A stretch of DNA of 64,000 bases from Gammaproteobacteria bacterium (GCA_016744995.1 JADGDG010000001.1:350011-414010); one strand, 5' to 3'; shown: positions 37,914 through 48,271, counted from the stretch's first letter. Made by a program: numbers and translations. Notes: generated from the letters alone by a model not told the origin.

Positions 37914-38387
37914 TTAATAATTCGTTCGATAGGCTATGATGGGTATATCTGTCCCTAAACCAGCATGACTGACCACAATAGTGATTTTTTTGGCTGCTCT
38001 ATTGCTTAGCTCAGCAGCGCAGATAATATTGGTACACAGAACAACCGTTACTGCAACCGTATAACCCGGCATATCAATCATATTACCAAATTGATCCTCA
38101 ATACTGCTGCCTGCAGTAATGGCATTATAATCATCAACATCATTATAGTTACTTCGGCCTGAGGCCGAACCTGTCGGTGTATAGGCCTGCATCATAATTT
38201 CATCCATATAACTCTGGGCTATTGCCAGAGACTGCGCTCTTACCATTGGATCAGCACTGGTTCTGGTGGTGCCGAGAAATAAAGCCATCACACCGCCAAC
38301 CGCAATCGTAATGATCACCATTGAAACCACTAATTCAATAATAGTAACACCTCGGCAAAGAGTGTAGGACATTCTATTCATGCACAT
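37914..38387 (-). CDS. mshD: MSHA minor prepilin MshD-like
   Basis: 157 residues. The motif RGVTIIELVVSMVIITIAVGGV is a type IV prepilin site, followed by AQSLAIAQSYMDEIMMQAY, typical of MshD/PilV-type minor pilins. It overlaps the end of mshC by 14 bases and is followed after nine bases by mshO. Several ATGs crowd the start (38387, 38381, 38372), so the leader length is uncertain. Confidence 0.82.
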   Translation of the reverse strand: MCMNRMSYTLCRGVTIIELVVSMVIITIAVGGVMALFLGTTRTSADPMVRAQSLAIAQSYMDEIMMQAYTPTGSASGRSNYNDVDDYNAITAGSSIEDQFGNMIDMPGYTVAVTVVLCTNIICAAELSNRAAKKITIVVSHAGLGTDIPIIAYRTNY

Positions 38388-38820
38388 AGCCCGTTACCTG
38401 TTCTACCACCACATTATATCCACCCACTGAAAAAGAATAAGCTCCGGTTGATATGGCCTCACCACTAGCCTTATAGGTAAAATTTTGCACCGGAGTAATC
38501 TCAGAAATATCACTATCCTGATAATTAACCTGCCCGACAGGATGCTTCACAGGAGTCCCGGAACAAGTTAAAGAAGAGTAATACAGCTCATAGCTATCAG
38601 CAGTCAGACAAATAGTGACATCATTTTGACTGGCAATAGCAATTTTTTGGGCAAAGCGGAAGGCAGAAAGTACTTGCTGATGATATTGAGTGTCCCTAAA
38701 GGTAGCATTATTAAAGAACTTTGCAGAGCCCACTGCTGCCAGAATGCCCAGAATGACGATAACCGTCACCAGTTCGATCAGTGTAAACCCCTGATTGTAT
38801 TGATGGCTTTTAGATTGCAT
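38374..38820 (-). CDS. mshC: MSHA minor prepilin MshC-like
   Basis: 148 residues. The prepilin site is NQGFTLIELVTVIVILGILAAV, followed by AKFFNNATFRDTQYHQQVLSAFRFAQKIAIAS, the usual MshC/GspH-like sequence. It is the first gene of the C-D-O-P-Q run. The genes that normally precede it (mshA, mshG, mshE) lie 10 kb away beyond an oppositely oriented signalling block. Confidence 0.83.
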   Translation of the reverse strand: MQSKSHQYNQGFTLIELVTVIVILGILAAVGSAKFFNNATFRDTQYHQQVLSAFRFAQKIAIASQNDVTICLTADSYELYYSSLTCSGTPVKHPVGQVNYQDSDISEITPVQNFTYKASGEAISTGAYSFSVGGYNVVVEQVTGYVHE

Positions 38821-39035
38821 ACCGATTGAACCAATTGCTATGATTGTTTAATTCTAGCATTAAATAAGAATTTTACCGTGTTGCCTGTCAATCTAATGCA
38901 AAAATCTGCAATAATTTCTTTTAAGCTGTACGGCAATCCCCACAACTTCTGCACCTGCTTTATAATCTGATACAAGTAATATAGAATTAATTAATTTTCA
39001 ACGCATAAAACTGAATGAACAGGTGATGCTTAATA

Positions 39036-39707
39036 ATGAAACCAACCGTCTCAGAACTTTTTTTAAAACATGTGCATTTATTTTCATCCATACCTGATGA
39101 ACATTTAAAAGAAATTCAAAAACTTACAACAATTCGAAGCTTCAAAAAAAACACCTTCATTGTCACTCAAGGGGACGATTCTCAATCTTTGTATCTAGTC
39201 TTAAGCGGGCATCTTAAAGTGATTGTCAATGATGAAGACTCTGGTAAAGAAATTATTCTTAAATTTTTACACCATAATGATTATTTTGGTGAGTTGGCTT
39301 TATTTGATTCCGCACCACGCTCGGCATCCGTCCTGACGTTGGAAGAAACTCAGGTCGTTCTGCTGCCGGCCGGTCATTTTATGGCTTATCTGAATAAACA
39401 TCCGCAAATTGCCCTGTCCATATTGCCCTCACTGGCAAATCGAACCAGAATGTTATCAGAGCACATATACAAACTGGCTTCTTTAGACACCTATGGCAGA
39501 GTCGCAGATTTATTGAGAGATCAGGCTAAAAAAGATGCAGCAGGTATTTATAAAACACCTAAAATGACTCACCAGGATATCGCCAATGCAGTAGGAGCAT
39601 CCAGAGAAATGGTGACCAAGATACTTAAAGAATTAAAAGTTGGAAAATATATTGATATCGTTAATAAACAGATTATTGTGAACCGTGATCTGCCTAAATA
39701 CTGGTAA
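39036..39707 (+). CDS. Crp/Fnr family transcriptional regulator
   Basis: 223 residues. The cyclic-nucleotide-binding-like domain at ~10-130 has FIVTQGDDSQSLYLVLSG and YFGELALFDSAPRSASVLT. The GELALF/RSA phosphate-binding cassette is intact, so a nucleotide ligand is plausible. There are no N-terminal cysteines for an iron-sulphur cluster, so it is not Fnr itself. The HTH at ~165-210 contains MTHQDIANAVGASREMVTKILKEL. It is divergent from mshC with 215 bases between, so it may control the msh run. A TATAAT at 38961 lacks a matching -35. Confidence 0.9.
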   Translation: MKPTVSELFLKHVHLFSSIPDEHLKEIQKLTTIRSFKKNTFIVTQGDDSQSLYLVLSGHLKVIVNDEDSGKEIILKFLHHNDYFGELALFDSAPRSASVLTLEETQVVLLPAGHFMAYLNKHPQIALSILPSLANRTRMLSEHIYKLASLDTYGRVADLLRDQAKKDAAGIYKTPKMTHQDIANAVGASREMVTKILKELKVGKYIDIVNKQIIVNRDLPKYW

Positions 39708-39844
39708 CTTTATTAAAATATCCTAATCGGTAATAGCTCCTCAATTAAATGGTATTTTTTCACAGAAACAGAGTTTGGTTTTAGTTAATATAATAGACAA
39801 GAAATTAACCAAACAAGCTATTAACTCACAGGGAGAGAGCTATT

Positions 39845-40021
39845 ATGAACCAGCTTGATATTGATATTAGACGGTATGAAGAAAGGCTATTCAGCGCAGT
39901 GAAAAATAACTTACCAGAAGTGGTTATTCAGCAATATAATTGTTTTTTAGGGCAGAAACTTTCTGAGAAAGAACATCTCAGAATTAGTGTTAAAAATGCT
40001 CATTGCAGAGACAATCATTAG
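39845..40021 (+). CDS. Small ORF of unknown function (58 residues), intact copy
   Basis: ATG at 39845 with GGGAGAG about nine bases upstream. The product is polar, without a membrane helix, and contains RYEERLFSAVKNNLPEVV and FLGQKLSEKEHLRIS. A frameshifted relative of this gene lies at 48388-48572 and keeps the same residues, which supports a real coding sequence. Nothing is known of its role. A 7-base inverted repeat (TTTGGTT/AACCAAA at 39774 and 39807) brackets a TATAAT just upstream. Confidence 0.6.
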   Translation: MNQLDIDIRRYEERLFSAVKNNLPEVVIQQYNCFLGQKLSEKEHLRISVKNAHCRDNH

Positions 40022-40102
40022 AGATTGAAATGAACCTTAGCATACTCATCAATAATAGAGTTTTTTCTCTTAAGCACCAATCTATGGTTAGGTTTTAAAT
40101 AA

Positions 40103-40154
40103 CAATAGTCTTTGTTTGGAAATAATAGCAATAGTCTTTGTTTGAAAATAATAC
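40103..40154. repeat. 26-base tandem duplication in the leader of the REC gene
   Basis: CAATAGTCTTTGTTTG plus ten more bases at 40103-40128 is repeated at 40129-40154 with two mismatches. It lies in a 277-base gap (40022-40298) that otherwise shows no gene. Confidence 0.85.
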
Positions 40155-40298
40155 CAACACAGACAAGTTCTCAGATGACCACTATTAAAAAAAATTAATG
40201 AATTTATCAGCTATTTATTCTTTGACCTTGCAGAATAATATACTGTCAGCTATTTTTAATTGACATAGGTTATTTTGCACAGACTAAAGGATTTATTA

Positions 40299-41423
40299 AT
40301 GAGCAGCAAACCCTGTTTATTAGCAGTTGATGATGAAGAGATGAATTTAAACATCATTAATGATTTACTTGGAGATAAATTTAATATTCATCCTGTCAAA
40401 AATGGCCAAAAATGTCTTGATAGTCTGCAGGAAAAAATTCCGGATATTATCTTACTGGATGTTATGATGCCGGTTCTGGATGGCTTGGAAACCTGTAGAA
40501 AAATACGAGCTAATCCTTTATTTCAAGATATTCCTGTTATTTTTGTTTCAGCTTTAGCATCACCGAATGAACGAATGAATGGCTATGAGGCTGGTGGAGA
40601 TGATTATCTTCTCAAACCCTTTGATGAAGATGAGCTAGTTGCTAAAATAAATTTATTACTCAAAAATAAAATACAAATAAAAAAGGAAATTGAACAAAAG
40701 GACTACGCAACAAAAACAGCAATGACCTCTATGGTGAGTGCTTCTGAAACAGGACACCTCATCTGTTTTATGCAATCAATTTTAACAATCAATAATATTG
40801 AAGCACTGCATAAGTTAATCTCAGATACCCTGACTCAATATGGCCTGGAAGGCTGCGTGATGTTAAACCACTTAGAGGCTCCTGATTTCTTCTTTTCAGA
40901 TAGTAGGATCCGACCCATTGAACAGGACATTCTCAAAGAAGCCTCGACCCATACAAAAAAAATTATTGAATTTTCAGGGCATGCAATTTTTAATACAGAA
41001 CATGTCAGTATTTTGATCCGGGGAATGCCCGGTGATAAAGAAAAGGCGGGGAGGTACAAAGATCACCTGGCAATGTTAATTGATTCTATAGAAGCAAAAC
41101 TCATACAATTTATTGCTGACAATAATGAACGCCAACATTATCAGACATTAAGACAAACGGTTGAGTCGGTTTCAAAAGAGTTGGAAATGGTCAACCAATC
41201 TACTCAGGAACAGCGAAGACTTAATACTATTGTCCTTGGAAATCTGATTCAAAATGTTGAAGGGTCATTTCTAAATCTAGGTCTTGAAGGTTCCCAGGAA
41301 GATGAATTAATTGGATTAATCACTGATGCTGAAACAGAAAGCGACCAAGTGTATAAAAATGGAGAACAATCAGCAAAAACATTTGAACGAATTATCATTA
41401 AGCTCAATCAGCTTTTAAATTGA
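40299..41423 (+). CDS. Response regulator (receiver plus unknown C-terminal helical domain)
   Basis: 374 residues from the ATG at 40299, which has AAAGGA at good spacing; a longer TTG frame lacks one. The receiver at ~5-122 has [16 protein letters not shown] and a Lys in YLLKPF. Residues ~145-275 form a domain I do not recognise, and ~280-374 is helical or coiled-coil. There is no DNA-binding, GGDEF, EAL or HD-GYP output. Such proteins may act through protein contacts. The binding-protein gene follows after 16 bases and the whole run to 48271 is in one direction. Confidence 0.85.
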   Translation: MSSKPCLLAVDDEEMNLNIINDLLGDKFNIHPVKNGQKCLDSLQEKIPDIILLDVMMPVLDGLETCRKIRANPLFQDIPVIFVSALASPNERMNGYEAGGDDYLLKPFDEDELVAKINLLLKNKIQIKKEIEQKDYATKTAMTSMVSASETGHLICFMQSILTINNIEALHKLISDTLTQYGLEGCVMLNHLEAPDFFFSDSRIRPIEQDILKEASTHTKKIIEFSGHAIFNTEHVSILIRGMPGDKEKAGRYKDHLAMLIDSIEAKLIQFIADNNERQHYQTLRQTVESVSKELEMVNQSTQEQRRLNTIVLGNLIQNVEGSFLNLGLEGSQEDELIGLITDAETESDQVYKNGEQSAKTFERIIIKLNQLLN

Positions 41424-41439
41424 TTGTGGACAAGATGGA

Positions 41440-42735
41440 ATGAATCGTTTTTACCATGATCTTCAAGATCTTTCAATCATCAGATCTCTTATTTTTATTT
41501 TGATGCTGCTAGGCAGCATACTGCTTATCTATTCAATGCTATCACCCCAGGAAGTGATACGAGTGGGTGTTTTGCACTCACTGACAGGCACAATGGCTAT
41601 TTCAGAAAAACCAGTAGCTAATGCCACATTATTAGCCATTAAGGAACTCAATGCCAATGGTGGCTTATTAGGCAAAAAAATTCAGCCCATCATCGTTGAT
41701 GGCCAATCAAAAGATACTACATTTGCCAAAGAAGTTAAGCGACTGATAACTGAAGAAAAAGTAGATGCCATATTTGGTTGCTGGACTTCATCGTGCCGGA
41801 AAACAATTAAACCCATTGTGGAAAATTATCAGCATATTTTTTTCTATCCCGTTCAATATGAAGGCCTGGAACAATCCAGTAATATTATTTATACTGGGGC
41901 TGTCCCCAATCAACAGATCATTCCTGCTTTACGATGGTCAATGGATAACATCGGACAACGTTTCTTTCTTGTCTCATCAGATTATATTTTCCCCCGCGCA
42001 GCCAATCAAATTATCCATGATGTTGTTAAAAAAAATACAGCAGAAATTGTAGGTGAAGAATACATTCCTTTGACTCCACTGAATGATCAAGAACAAATTA
42101 TCAATATAAAAAAAATGGTTCAGAAAATTATCAAAGCGCAACCTGATGTTATTATTAATACAATTAATGGTAACAGCAATATTCACTTTTTTGAACAGCT
42201 ATTTTCCGCAGGCATCAGTGCAGATAAAATACCGGTGATCTCATTGAGTATTGGTGAGAGTGAATTACAATATCTTGATAAAACAATAATGAAAGGACAC
42301 TATTCCGTATGGAATTATTTCCAAACGATCAACAGCGAACAAAACTCTAAATTTATTGCTGCCTATCAACAAGAGTTTGGCCATAACAGTGTCACCTCTG
42401 ATCCCATGGAGTCAGCGTATTTTAGTGTCTATCTCTGGGCAGCAGCAGTCAAAGCTGCACATAGTAGTCAGCCAATCTCGGTTGTAGAAGCGATAAAAGG
42501 TCATGGATACTATGCACCTGAAGGTATGGTCACTATAGACAAAAAAAATCTGCATACCTGGAAAACAGTTAGAATTGCTCAGATTAATAAAAATGGGCAG
42601 TTTAAAATCATCTGGGATTCCATACACCCGGTCAAACCAAAACCCTATCCGGCAAGTCGAACAAAAGCTGAATGGCAAGAATATGTAGAACAGTTGTTTC
42701 AACAGTGGAACAGTCATTGGGTGGCGCCTCAATGA
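41440..42735 (+). CDS. UrtA-like periplasmic binding protein (amide/urea type)
   Basis: 431 residues. An N-terminal signal-anchor (IIRSLIFILMLLGSILLIYSML) is followed by a type I binding-protein fold of the UrtA/AmiC kind: VGVLHSLTGTMAISEKPVANA, ELNANGGLLGKKI, DAIFGCWTSSCRKTI, YPVQYEGLEQS, YIFPRAANQI. No transporter subunits accompany it. Its stop overlaps the start of a sensor kinase (ATGA), so it very likely serves that kinase as a ligand-sensing partner (inference). The uncleaved anchor, if real, would keep it on the inner membrane. Confidence 0.85.
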   Translation: MNRFYHDLQDLSIIRSLIFILMLLGSILLIYSMLSPQEVIRVGVLHSLTGTMAISEKPVANATLLAIKELNANGGLLGKKIQPIIVDGQSKDTTFAKEVKRLITEEKVDAIFGCWTSSCRKTIKPIVENYQHIFFYPVQYEGLEQSSNIIYTGAVPNQQIIPALRWSMDNIGQRFFLVSSDYIFPRAANQIIHDVVKKNTAEIVGEEYIPLTPLNDQEQIINIKKMVQKIIKAQPDVIINTINGNSNIHFFEQLFSAGISADKIPVISLSIGESELQYLDKTIMKGHYSVWNYFQTINSEQNSKFIAAYQQEFGHNSVTSDPMESAYFSVYLWAAAVKAAHSSQPISVVEAIKGHGYYAPEGMVTIDKKNLHTWKTVRIAQINKNGQFKIIWDSIHPVKPKPYPASRTKAEWQEYVEQLFQQWNSHWVAPQ

Positions 42736-45122
42736 CCACATTCAACTGGATAAATAACCTACCTCAACCCAAAAAAATGCATCATCGTATTTTATTGTGG
42801 CTTTTGATAGTTGCAAGTATTCCCTTGCTGATCAGTAATTTTTTAGGTTTACAAGAATCTATTTCAATGGTTAAAGCACAATCATTACAGCGAATGGAAC
42901 TTTTGGCGAAAGAAAAAACATATCGCATAGAAAAAGTTTTGGATGAGACAGTAGAAAATCTAAAAATGTTATCTGAAAATCAGATAATTATTGATACTCT
43001 GGGTCATTTGAATCGCCATTATAAGCTTGAGGAGCCTCTTAAAATACGTCACAATGATCCAGTAGTTGCTTATACCAATCAATATCTTTCAAATATGAAA
43101 AATCATCATTCTGAATTTTATGATATTTTTATTGTCACCGCAAAAGGAGATATTGCTTTAACTGTCAGACATGAATATGACCGGAATATCAACCTGTTCG
43201 ACACAAGATATTATTCAGGGGGGATCAGTCAGGTCTTTAGATTATCAAAGATCCTGGATAATGTAGCAATATCAGATTTTAAGCGTTATCCTCCTTCAAA
43301 AATTCCTTCACTTTTTTTAGCCCATTCTGTGTCTTATGAAAAAAAATATTCTGGAACAATCATTATTCAGCTAAACCCCAATTTTCTACAGGCAATAACC
43401 TCTGACTATGCTGGACTGGGTAAAACTGGAGAAATTATTCTTGCAAAAAAGAGTGAAAAAAATGCACTATTGCTTATTCCCATAAGATATAACCAAAAAT
43501 CAGCATTTAATCAACAAGTAGTTTTTCAGAAAGACAATATTAAACCAATTATCCATGCTTTAAATGGAAGTCATGGCAGTGGAGTTTTTAAAGACTATCG
43601 TGATGTGGATGTTATTGCCGCATGGAATTATATCCCCAGTCTTCGCTGGGGGATTGTGGTCAAAATTGATGTTTCAGAAGCTTTAGCACCAATAGAATAT
43701 TTAAAAAACAAATACGCAATTATTGTGCTCATCACATCAATAATGATTATTTTTAGTGCAATTTTGCTGGCACAGAGTTTGTCTCAGCCAATTAAAAGAC
43801 TTGATCATTCCATTCGAAAAACATTGAAATATGGATGGAAAAAAGGAGATGAAGTAGAACTTTTAAGTAATAATACCAATGAAATAAATGCTCTGTCTCA
43901 ATCATTTAACTTACTAATGGAAAAAAATGCAGAGAGTGAGCTGCAACGTAATAATACCGATATTGAAAAAGAAAAAATTAACCGAACATTAGAGACTATC
44001 GTGACACATGCTACAGATGGTATTTTTATAATTAATGAAAATCATATTATTACTTTTTTCAACCCTGAAGCAGAACAACTCTTTGGTTATAAAGCAGAGG
44101 AAGTATTAGGAAAAGATATGAATATTCTGCTTCCAAAACCAAACCATAAAAATCATAAAGTCTATGTTCATGGCTTCAGGAATGCAGCAAGTAACAACAT
44201 AAAAAAAATTGTCTCAAGACGCAATATGCCTATTATGGGGCAGCATAAAAATGGACACATATTCCCTGCTGATGTCGGTATTTCAAAAACCTATTCAGAA
44301 GATGGTCAATGGACATTTACTGCATTTATTCGTGATACCACGGATCAACATGCTATCGAAGAAGCCTTGAAAGAAGCTAAAGATAATGCAGAAAAAGCTA
44401 ATCAGGCAAAGTCAACATTTCTTGCCAATATGTCTCATGAATTGCGTACACCCATGCATGCTATTTTGAGTTATGCTCAAATGGGCTTTAAACGAGCGGA
44501 TAAGGTCAGCATTGATAAGCTCAAATATTATTATGAAAATATTGATATCAGTGCACGGCGTCTGTTAATACTTCTTAATGATCTATTAGACCTGTCAAAG
44601 CTTGAGTCAGGAAAAATGGAACTTAATATGGCAGAACATAATATTAAGGATATTGTTAATGCCTGTCATTCAGAACTTTCAGCTAAATTATCTGAATACC
44701 ATTTATCTTTAGTGGAGACATTAGTGGATGGTGAGACTTTTAAGCTAATGATGGACAGCCAAATGATAGTATTATGTGATGGTCAGCGCATCCACCAGTT
44801 AATTATCAATTTACTTTCCAATGCCATTAAATTTTCACCAGAAGGCAGTCAGATAACTGTGGTTTATTCAATTGTTGAAAATAAATACATTAAACTGCAG
44901 TTCATTGATCAGGGTGTTGGTATTTTACCTCATCAGCTGGAAACAATCTTTGATAAGTTTATTCAGAATGACAGGCAGAGAAATGGAACAGGTATGGGCA
45001 GCACAGGTTTAGGTCTGGCTATTTGTAAAGAAATAATCAGCCTTCATCAAGGTAAAATTTGGGCTGAACATAGTGGTGCTGCAAACAAAGGTGGGGTTGT
45101 TTGTTTTACACTACCCATTTAA
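42732..45122 (+). CDS. Membrane sensor histidine kinase (dCache-HAMP-PAS-HisKA-HATPase)
   Basis: 796 residues from ATG 42732, which overlaps the previous stop by four bases. Helix 1 lies near 20-40, an extracytoplasmic Cache-like sensor covers ~45-345, and helix 2 with HAMP follows (AIIVLITSIMIIFSAILLAQ, then SQPIKRLD). PAS lies at ~420-545. The HisKA site is [20 protein letters not shown]. The ATPase has LLSNAIKFSPEGS, DQGVGILPHQ and STGLGLAICKEI. Its HisKA region is closely like that of the kinase at 46283-48271, so the two are paralogues. It may respond to the ligand of the UrtA-like protein. Confidence 0.92.
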   Translation: MTTFNWINNLPQPKKMHHRILLWLLIVASIPLLISNFLGLQESISMVKAQSLQRMELLAKEKTYRIEKVLDETVENLKMLSENQIIIDTLGHLNRHYKLEEPLKIRHNDPVVAYTNQYLSNMKNHHSEFYDIFIVTAKGDIALTVRHEYDRNINLFDTRYYSGGISQVFRLSKILDNVAISDFKRYPPSKIPSLFLAHSVSYEKKYSGTIIIQLNPNFLQAITSDYAGLGKTGEIILAKKSEKNALLLIPIRYNQKSAFNQQVVFQKDNIKPIIHALNGSHGSGVFKDYRDVDVIAAWNYIPSLRWGIVVKIDVSEALAPIEYLKNKYAIIVLITSIMIIFSAILLAQSLSQPIKRLDHSIRKTLKYGWKKGDEVELLSNNTNEINALSQSFNLLMEKNAESELQRNNTDIEKEKINRTLETIVTHATDGIFIINENHIITFFNPEAEQLFGYKAEEVLGKDMNILLPKPNHKNHKVYVHGFRNAASNNIKKIVSRRNMPIMGQHKNGHIFPADVGISKTYSEDGQWTFTAFIRDTTDQHAIEEALKEAKDNAEKANQAKSTFLANMSHELRTPMHAILSYAQMGFKRADKVSIDKLKYYYENIDISARRLLILLNDLLDLSKLESGKMELNMAEHNIKDIVNACHSELSAKLSEYHLSLVETLVDGETFKLMMDSQMIVLCDGQRIHQLIINLLSNAIKFSPEGSQITVVYSIVENKYIKLQFIDQGVGILPHQLETIFDKFIQNDRQRNGTGMGSTGLGLAICKEIISLHQGKIWAEHSGAANKGGVVCFTLPI

Positions 45123-45150
45123 TTGATGGGCAGGCACTAACTACAACAAT

Positions 45151-46266
45151 ATGAGTATCAATCATGGGCAATACAAGAGTATGAAAATATCTTCTCAAAA
45201 TGAATTAGAAGGTCAATCAATAGAACTCTATCAGTCACAAATTTTAATTATTGATGATGAACCTATGAATGTGGACATAATGACTGATTTGTTAGAGACT
45301 GAAGGTTATGAAAATATTACCAGTGAAACCAACCCTATTAAAGGCTTAAATCTCTATGAAAAGAGAAGCTTTGATATTATTTTACTTGATATTAATATGC
45401 CGGAGTTAGATGGTTTTGGTGTCATGAAAAAAATTAAATTCATGAATAAACCATTGGTACCTCCCATACTTATTTTAACCGCTTTACACCGACAGGAGAT
45501 TTGTAACCGGGCATTAGAAAGTGGTGCGACAGATTTTATTAATAAACCCTTCAATTCAGATGAAGCACTCAATAGAATAAAAAATTTATTAAACAGTTAT
45601 CATACAAAAAAACATTTGATTGAAATAAATGATAATCTGGAAAACCTGGTTAATATTCGAACTAAAGAATTAATAGAATCAAAATTAAAGGTCATCCAAC
45701 ATCTTGGTTTTGCTGCAGAGTATCGTGACACCGAAACTGCAGCACACACCATCCGGGTTGGTGAATATTCACGATTGCTGGGAAAAAAACTGGGGCTGGA
45801 AAATAAAATGGTGGATTTACTGCATCAAGCTGCTCCCCTGCATGATATCGGTAAAATTGGCATTCCAGATGCTATTTTACTTAAGCCTGGAAAATTTGAA
45901 CCCGATGAGTGGAAAATTATGAAAACTCATACCAGTATCGGAGCAGAAATTTTAGAAAATGATAATGATCCTTTAATTGTTATGGCTCGAAGTATTGCTT
46001 TGAACCATCATGAAAAATGGAATGGCAAGGGGTATCCCAATGGCTTGTCAGGAAATAATATACCCATAGAAGGTCGAATTGTTATGTTAGCTGATGTTTA
46101 TGATGCTCTAACGATGGTCAGACCCTATAAAGCTGCATGGACAACTGAAGAAACTATTGCTTTTATTAAAAAAGAGTCCGGTACTTCATTTGATCCTGAT
46201 ATTGTTCATCTGTTTCTAGGCATAATCGATGATTTTTTAACCATACGTCAAGAATGTTTGGATTGA
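45151..46266 (+). CDS. Response regulator with HD-GYP domain (cyclic-di-GMP phosphodiesterase)
   Basis: 371 residues (361 from a second ATG at 45181). The receiver at ~30-150 has IIDDEPMN, IILLDINMP and a Lys in FINKPF. The HD-GYP domain at ~175-360 has [25 protein letters not shown] and LADVYDALTM, so all metal-binding signatures are intact. It sits between two paralogous kinases, either of which may phosphorylate it. In the msh context it would lower cyclic-di-GMP, which MshE senses (inference). Confidence 0.94.
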   Translation: MSINHGQYKSMKISSQNELEGQSIELYQSQILIIDDEPMNVDIMTDLLETEGYENITSETNPIKGLNLYEKRSFDIILLDINMPELDGFGVMKKIKFMNKPLVPPILILTALHRQEICNRALESGATDFINKPFNSDEALNRIKNLLNSYHTKKHLIEINDNLENLVNIRTKELIESKLKVIQHLGFAAEYRDTETAAHTIRVGEYSRLLGKKLGLENKMVDLLHQAAPLHDIGKIGIPDAILLKPGKFEPDEWKIMKTHTSIGAEILENDNDPLIVMARSIALNHHEKWNGKGYPNGLSGNNIPIEGRIVMLADVYDALTMVRPYKAAWTTEETIAFIKKESGTSFDPDIVHLFLGIIDDFLTIRQECLD

Positions 46267-46282
46267 ACATCAATTTTATAAA

Positions 46283-48271
46283 ATGAAAATCAATAGATAT
46301 TTTATTTTTTTTATTGTTTTTATTCTTCTCATTGGTGGAACATTTGTTAGTGTCATGAAGGCACAAATTCAAGTCCATAAACTTGAAAAAGAAGCCTATG
46401 ATAAAAGTCTGATGTCATTTAATTTAACCAGACAGAAAATTGAAAGCTATTTAAGCAATCTACAGGATAAAATTACAATTAAATCTTATCAGTATCAGGA
46501 TGAACTAATAAAAATATTTCAAAATGCCGATGATAATGACGAGTTACTAGAGGAAATACAGCATAAAATAAAAAAAGAACTTCCTAATGTCAATTTAACA
46601 ACTCTGGCTGATGAAAATGGTGAAATGATTATTACTGACTTTGATGGTTATATTAATGATATTTGCCAGAAGAATTTAGTTGATTTTTCCAAATCTAATC
46701 GCTTTGAAATCAGGATCCATCCTAACTCACTTCAATATCATTTTGATATCATGGTTCGATATAAGATCCCAAAGAAAAATATCTCTGGAATATTTTTTAC
46801 CTCATTTGTTTCTGATGGCTTAAAAGAGATATTAAAACAGGGTGAAATTGCTCAAAACAAACTATTATTAATGTTTAATCCAATTCCTGACTTGATTGAA
46901 GTGGACTCAAGTGGCAACCGTCAACAACTTAATCGTGAAATAAAACTCAGTGCCAGTGAGATTAATCGAATTTCTATCCGCGAGACTATAAATAATACCT
47001 CATGGACATTGGTGAATTTGCCAGCAGAGGATCTTCTGGTAAATGAAAAAATGAGAATTTATGTTATTAGTTTTTTTGAAACATTATTTTTATATATTAT
47101 TTCAGGAATATTATTTTATATTATTTATAAAGAGATAAAGAAAAATAAGAAAATTTCTGAGCGCTATCTTTTATTTTTAGAAAAAACAGATATTGCCTTT
47201 CTGATTGTTAATAATAAAGGCGTGTTAAAATTTGCTAATGCTGCATTAAAAAACATTTCAGAGCTTAAGAATATAGAAAACATGATTGGGAAACATGTTT
47301 TACAATGGATGAATCATGAAGTTTGGGAAAAAATCAATGGCAGTATTCAAGAGGCTGATAAAAAAGCTAAGGTGATAGCACTGCCCATTAAACTGCAAAG
47401 AGAAAATGGAGAGGTGCAATTATTATTGGTGGATATTTTTGCTGACTATAGTGAAAAACAAACATTATATGCTGTTTATTGTAAAGATGTCACCAAGGTT
47501 AACCAAATTGAAAAACTCAAAATTGAGCGACAGGCAGCAATTTTGTCTGAGAAAGCAAGCACTGAATTCCTGGCTAATATCTCTCACGAATTACGAACTC
47601 CAATGCATGGCATATTGAGTTATGCGGCAATAGGTATTAGACGTGTCAATAAAGCCCCTTTAGAACAATTAGAAAAATATTTTACGAATATAAATATCAG
47701 CGGTACACGATTATTAGGCTTACTCAATAATTTGCTTGATTTATCAAAACTGGAAGCTGGTCAAATGCCAATGGATTTTATGGCATGTGATTTAAAATCC
47801 ATTGTCAAAGACAGTATTATGGAGCAGAAAAGTACAATTGATGAGCTGGAGCTGCAGTTGCTTGTTAACTATGATGAAACGATTGATACCAAAGCTGAGA
47901 TGGATGCAATTCATATTTCACAAGTTATTGCTAATTTATTATCAAATGCCATTAAATTTACCCGTGAAAAGGGGGCTATTAAAATTTCATTTTTCTCTGA
48001 TCATCTAATGCTTCAAGATAGAAAAATTGCTGCCATTTCTTTTAGTATAACTAATGAAGGTGAAGGGATTTCTAAAAGTGATTTAACTCTTATTTTCGCT
48101 AAATTTAAACAAAGCAGTGATTTGTCTGCCGGAACTAAAATGGGCAGTACAGGACTCGGGCTATCAATTTGTAAAGAAATCATACAGGCACATCATGGTG
48201 TCATCAGTGCACAGTCTGAACTGGGAAAAAACACCACATTAATTATGACTATTCCCAAAAAGCAACCTTAA
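46283..48271 (+). CDS. Membrane sensor histidine kinase (PAS-HisKA-HATPase)
   Basis: 662 residues. Helix 1 is at ~5-25 (YFIFFIVFILLIGGTF), an extracytoplasmic region covers ~30-255, and helix 2 is ~262-285 (FFETLFLYIISGILFYIIY). PAS spans ~300-410. The HisKA site is FLANISHELRTPMHGILSYA. The ATPase has LLSNAIKFTREKG, NEGEGISKSD and STGLGLSICKEI. It is a paralogue of the kinase at 42732 but has a different sensor. The gene is the last of the plus-strand block. Confidence 0.91.
   Translation: MKINRYFIFFIVFILLIGGTFVSVMKAQIQVHKLEKEAYDKSLMSFNLTRQKIESYLSNLQDKITIKSYQYQDELIKIFQNADDNDELLEEIQHKIKKELPNVNLTTLADENGEMIITDFDGYINDICQKNLVDFSKSNRFEIRIHPNSLQYHFDIMVRYKIPKKNISGIFFTSFVSDGLKEILKQGEIAQNKLLLMFNPIPDLIEVDSSGNRQQLNREIKLSASEINRISIRETINNTSWTLVNLPAEDLLVNEKMRIYVISFFETLFLYIISGILFYIIYKEIKKNKKISERYLLFLEKTDIAFLIVNNKGVLKFANAALKNISELKNIENMIGKHVLQWMNHEVWEKINGSIQEADKKAKVIALPIKLQRENGEVQLLLVDIFADYSEKQTLYAVYCKDVTKVNQIEKLKIERQAAILSEKASTEFLANISHELRTPMHGILSYAAIGIRRVNKAPLEQLEKYFTNINISGTRLLGLLNNLLDLSKLEAGQMPMDFMACDLKSIVKDSIMEQKSTIDELELQLLVNYDETIDTKAEMDAIHISQVIANLLSNAIKFTREKGAIKISFFSDHLMLQDRKIAAISFSITNEGEGISKSDLTLIFAKFKQSSDLSAGTKMGSTGLGLSICKEIIQAHHGVISAQSELGKNTTLIMTIPKKQP

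Noticed and set aside
38961..38966. TATAAT before the Crp/Fnr gene as a promoter
   Set aside because: There is no -35 at suitable spacing and no TGn extension, so it cannot be supported on its own.
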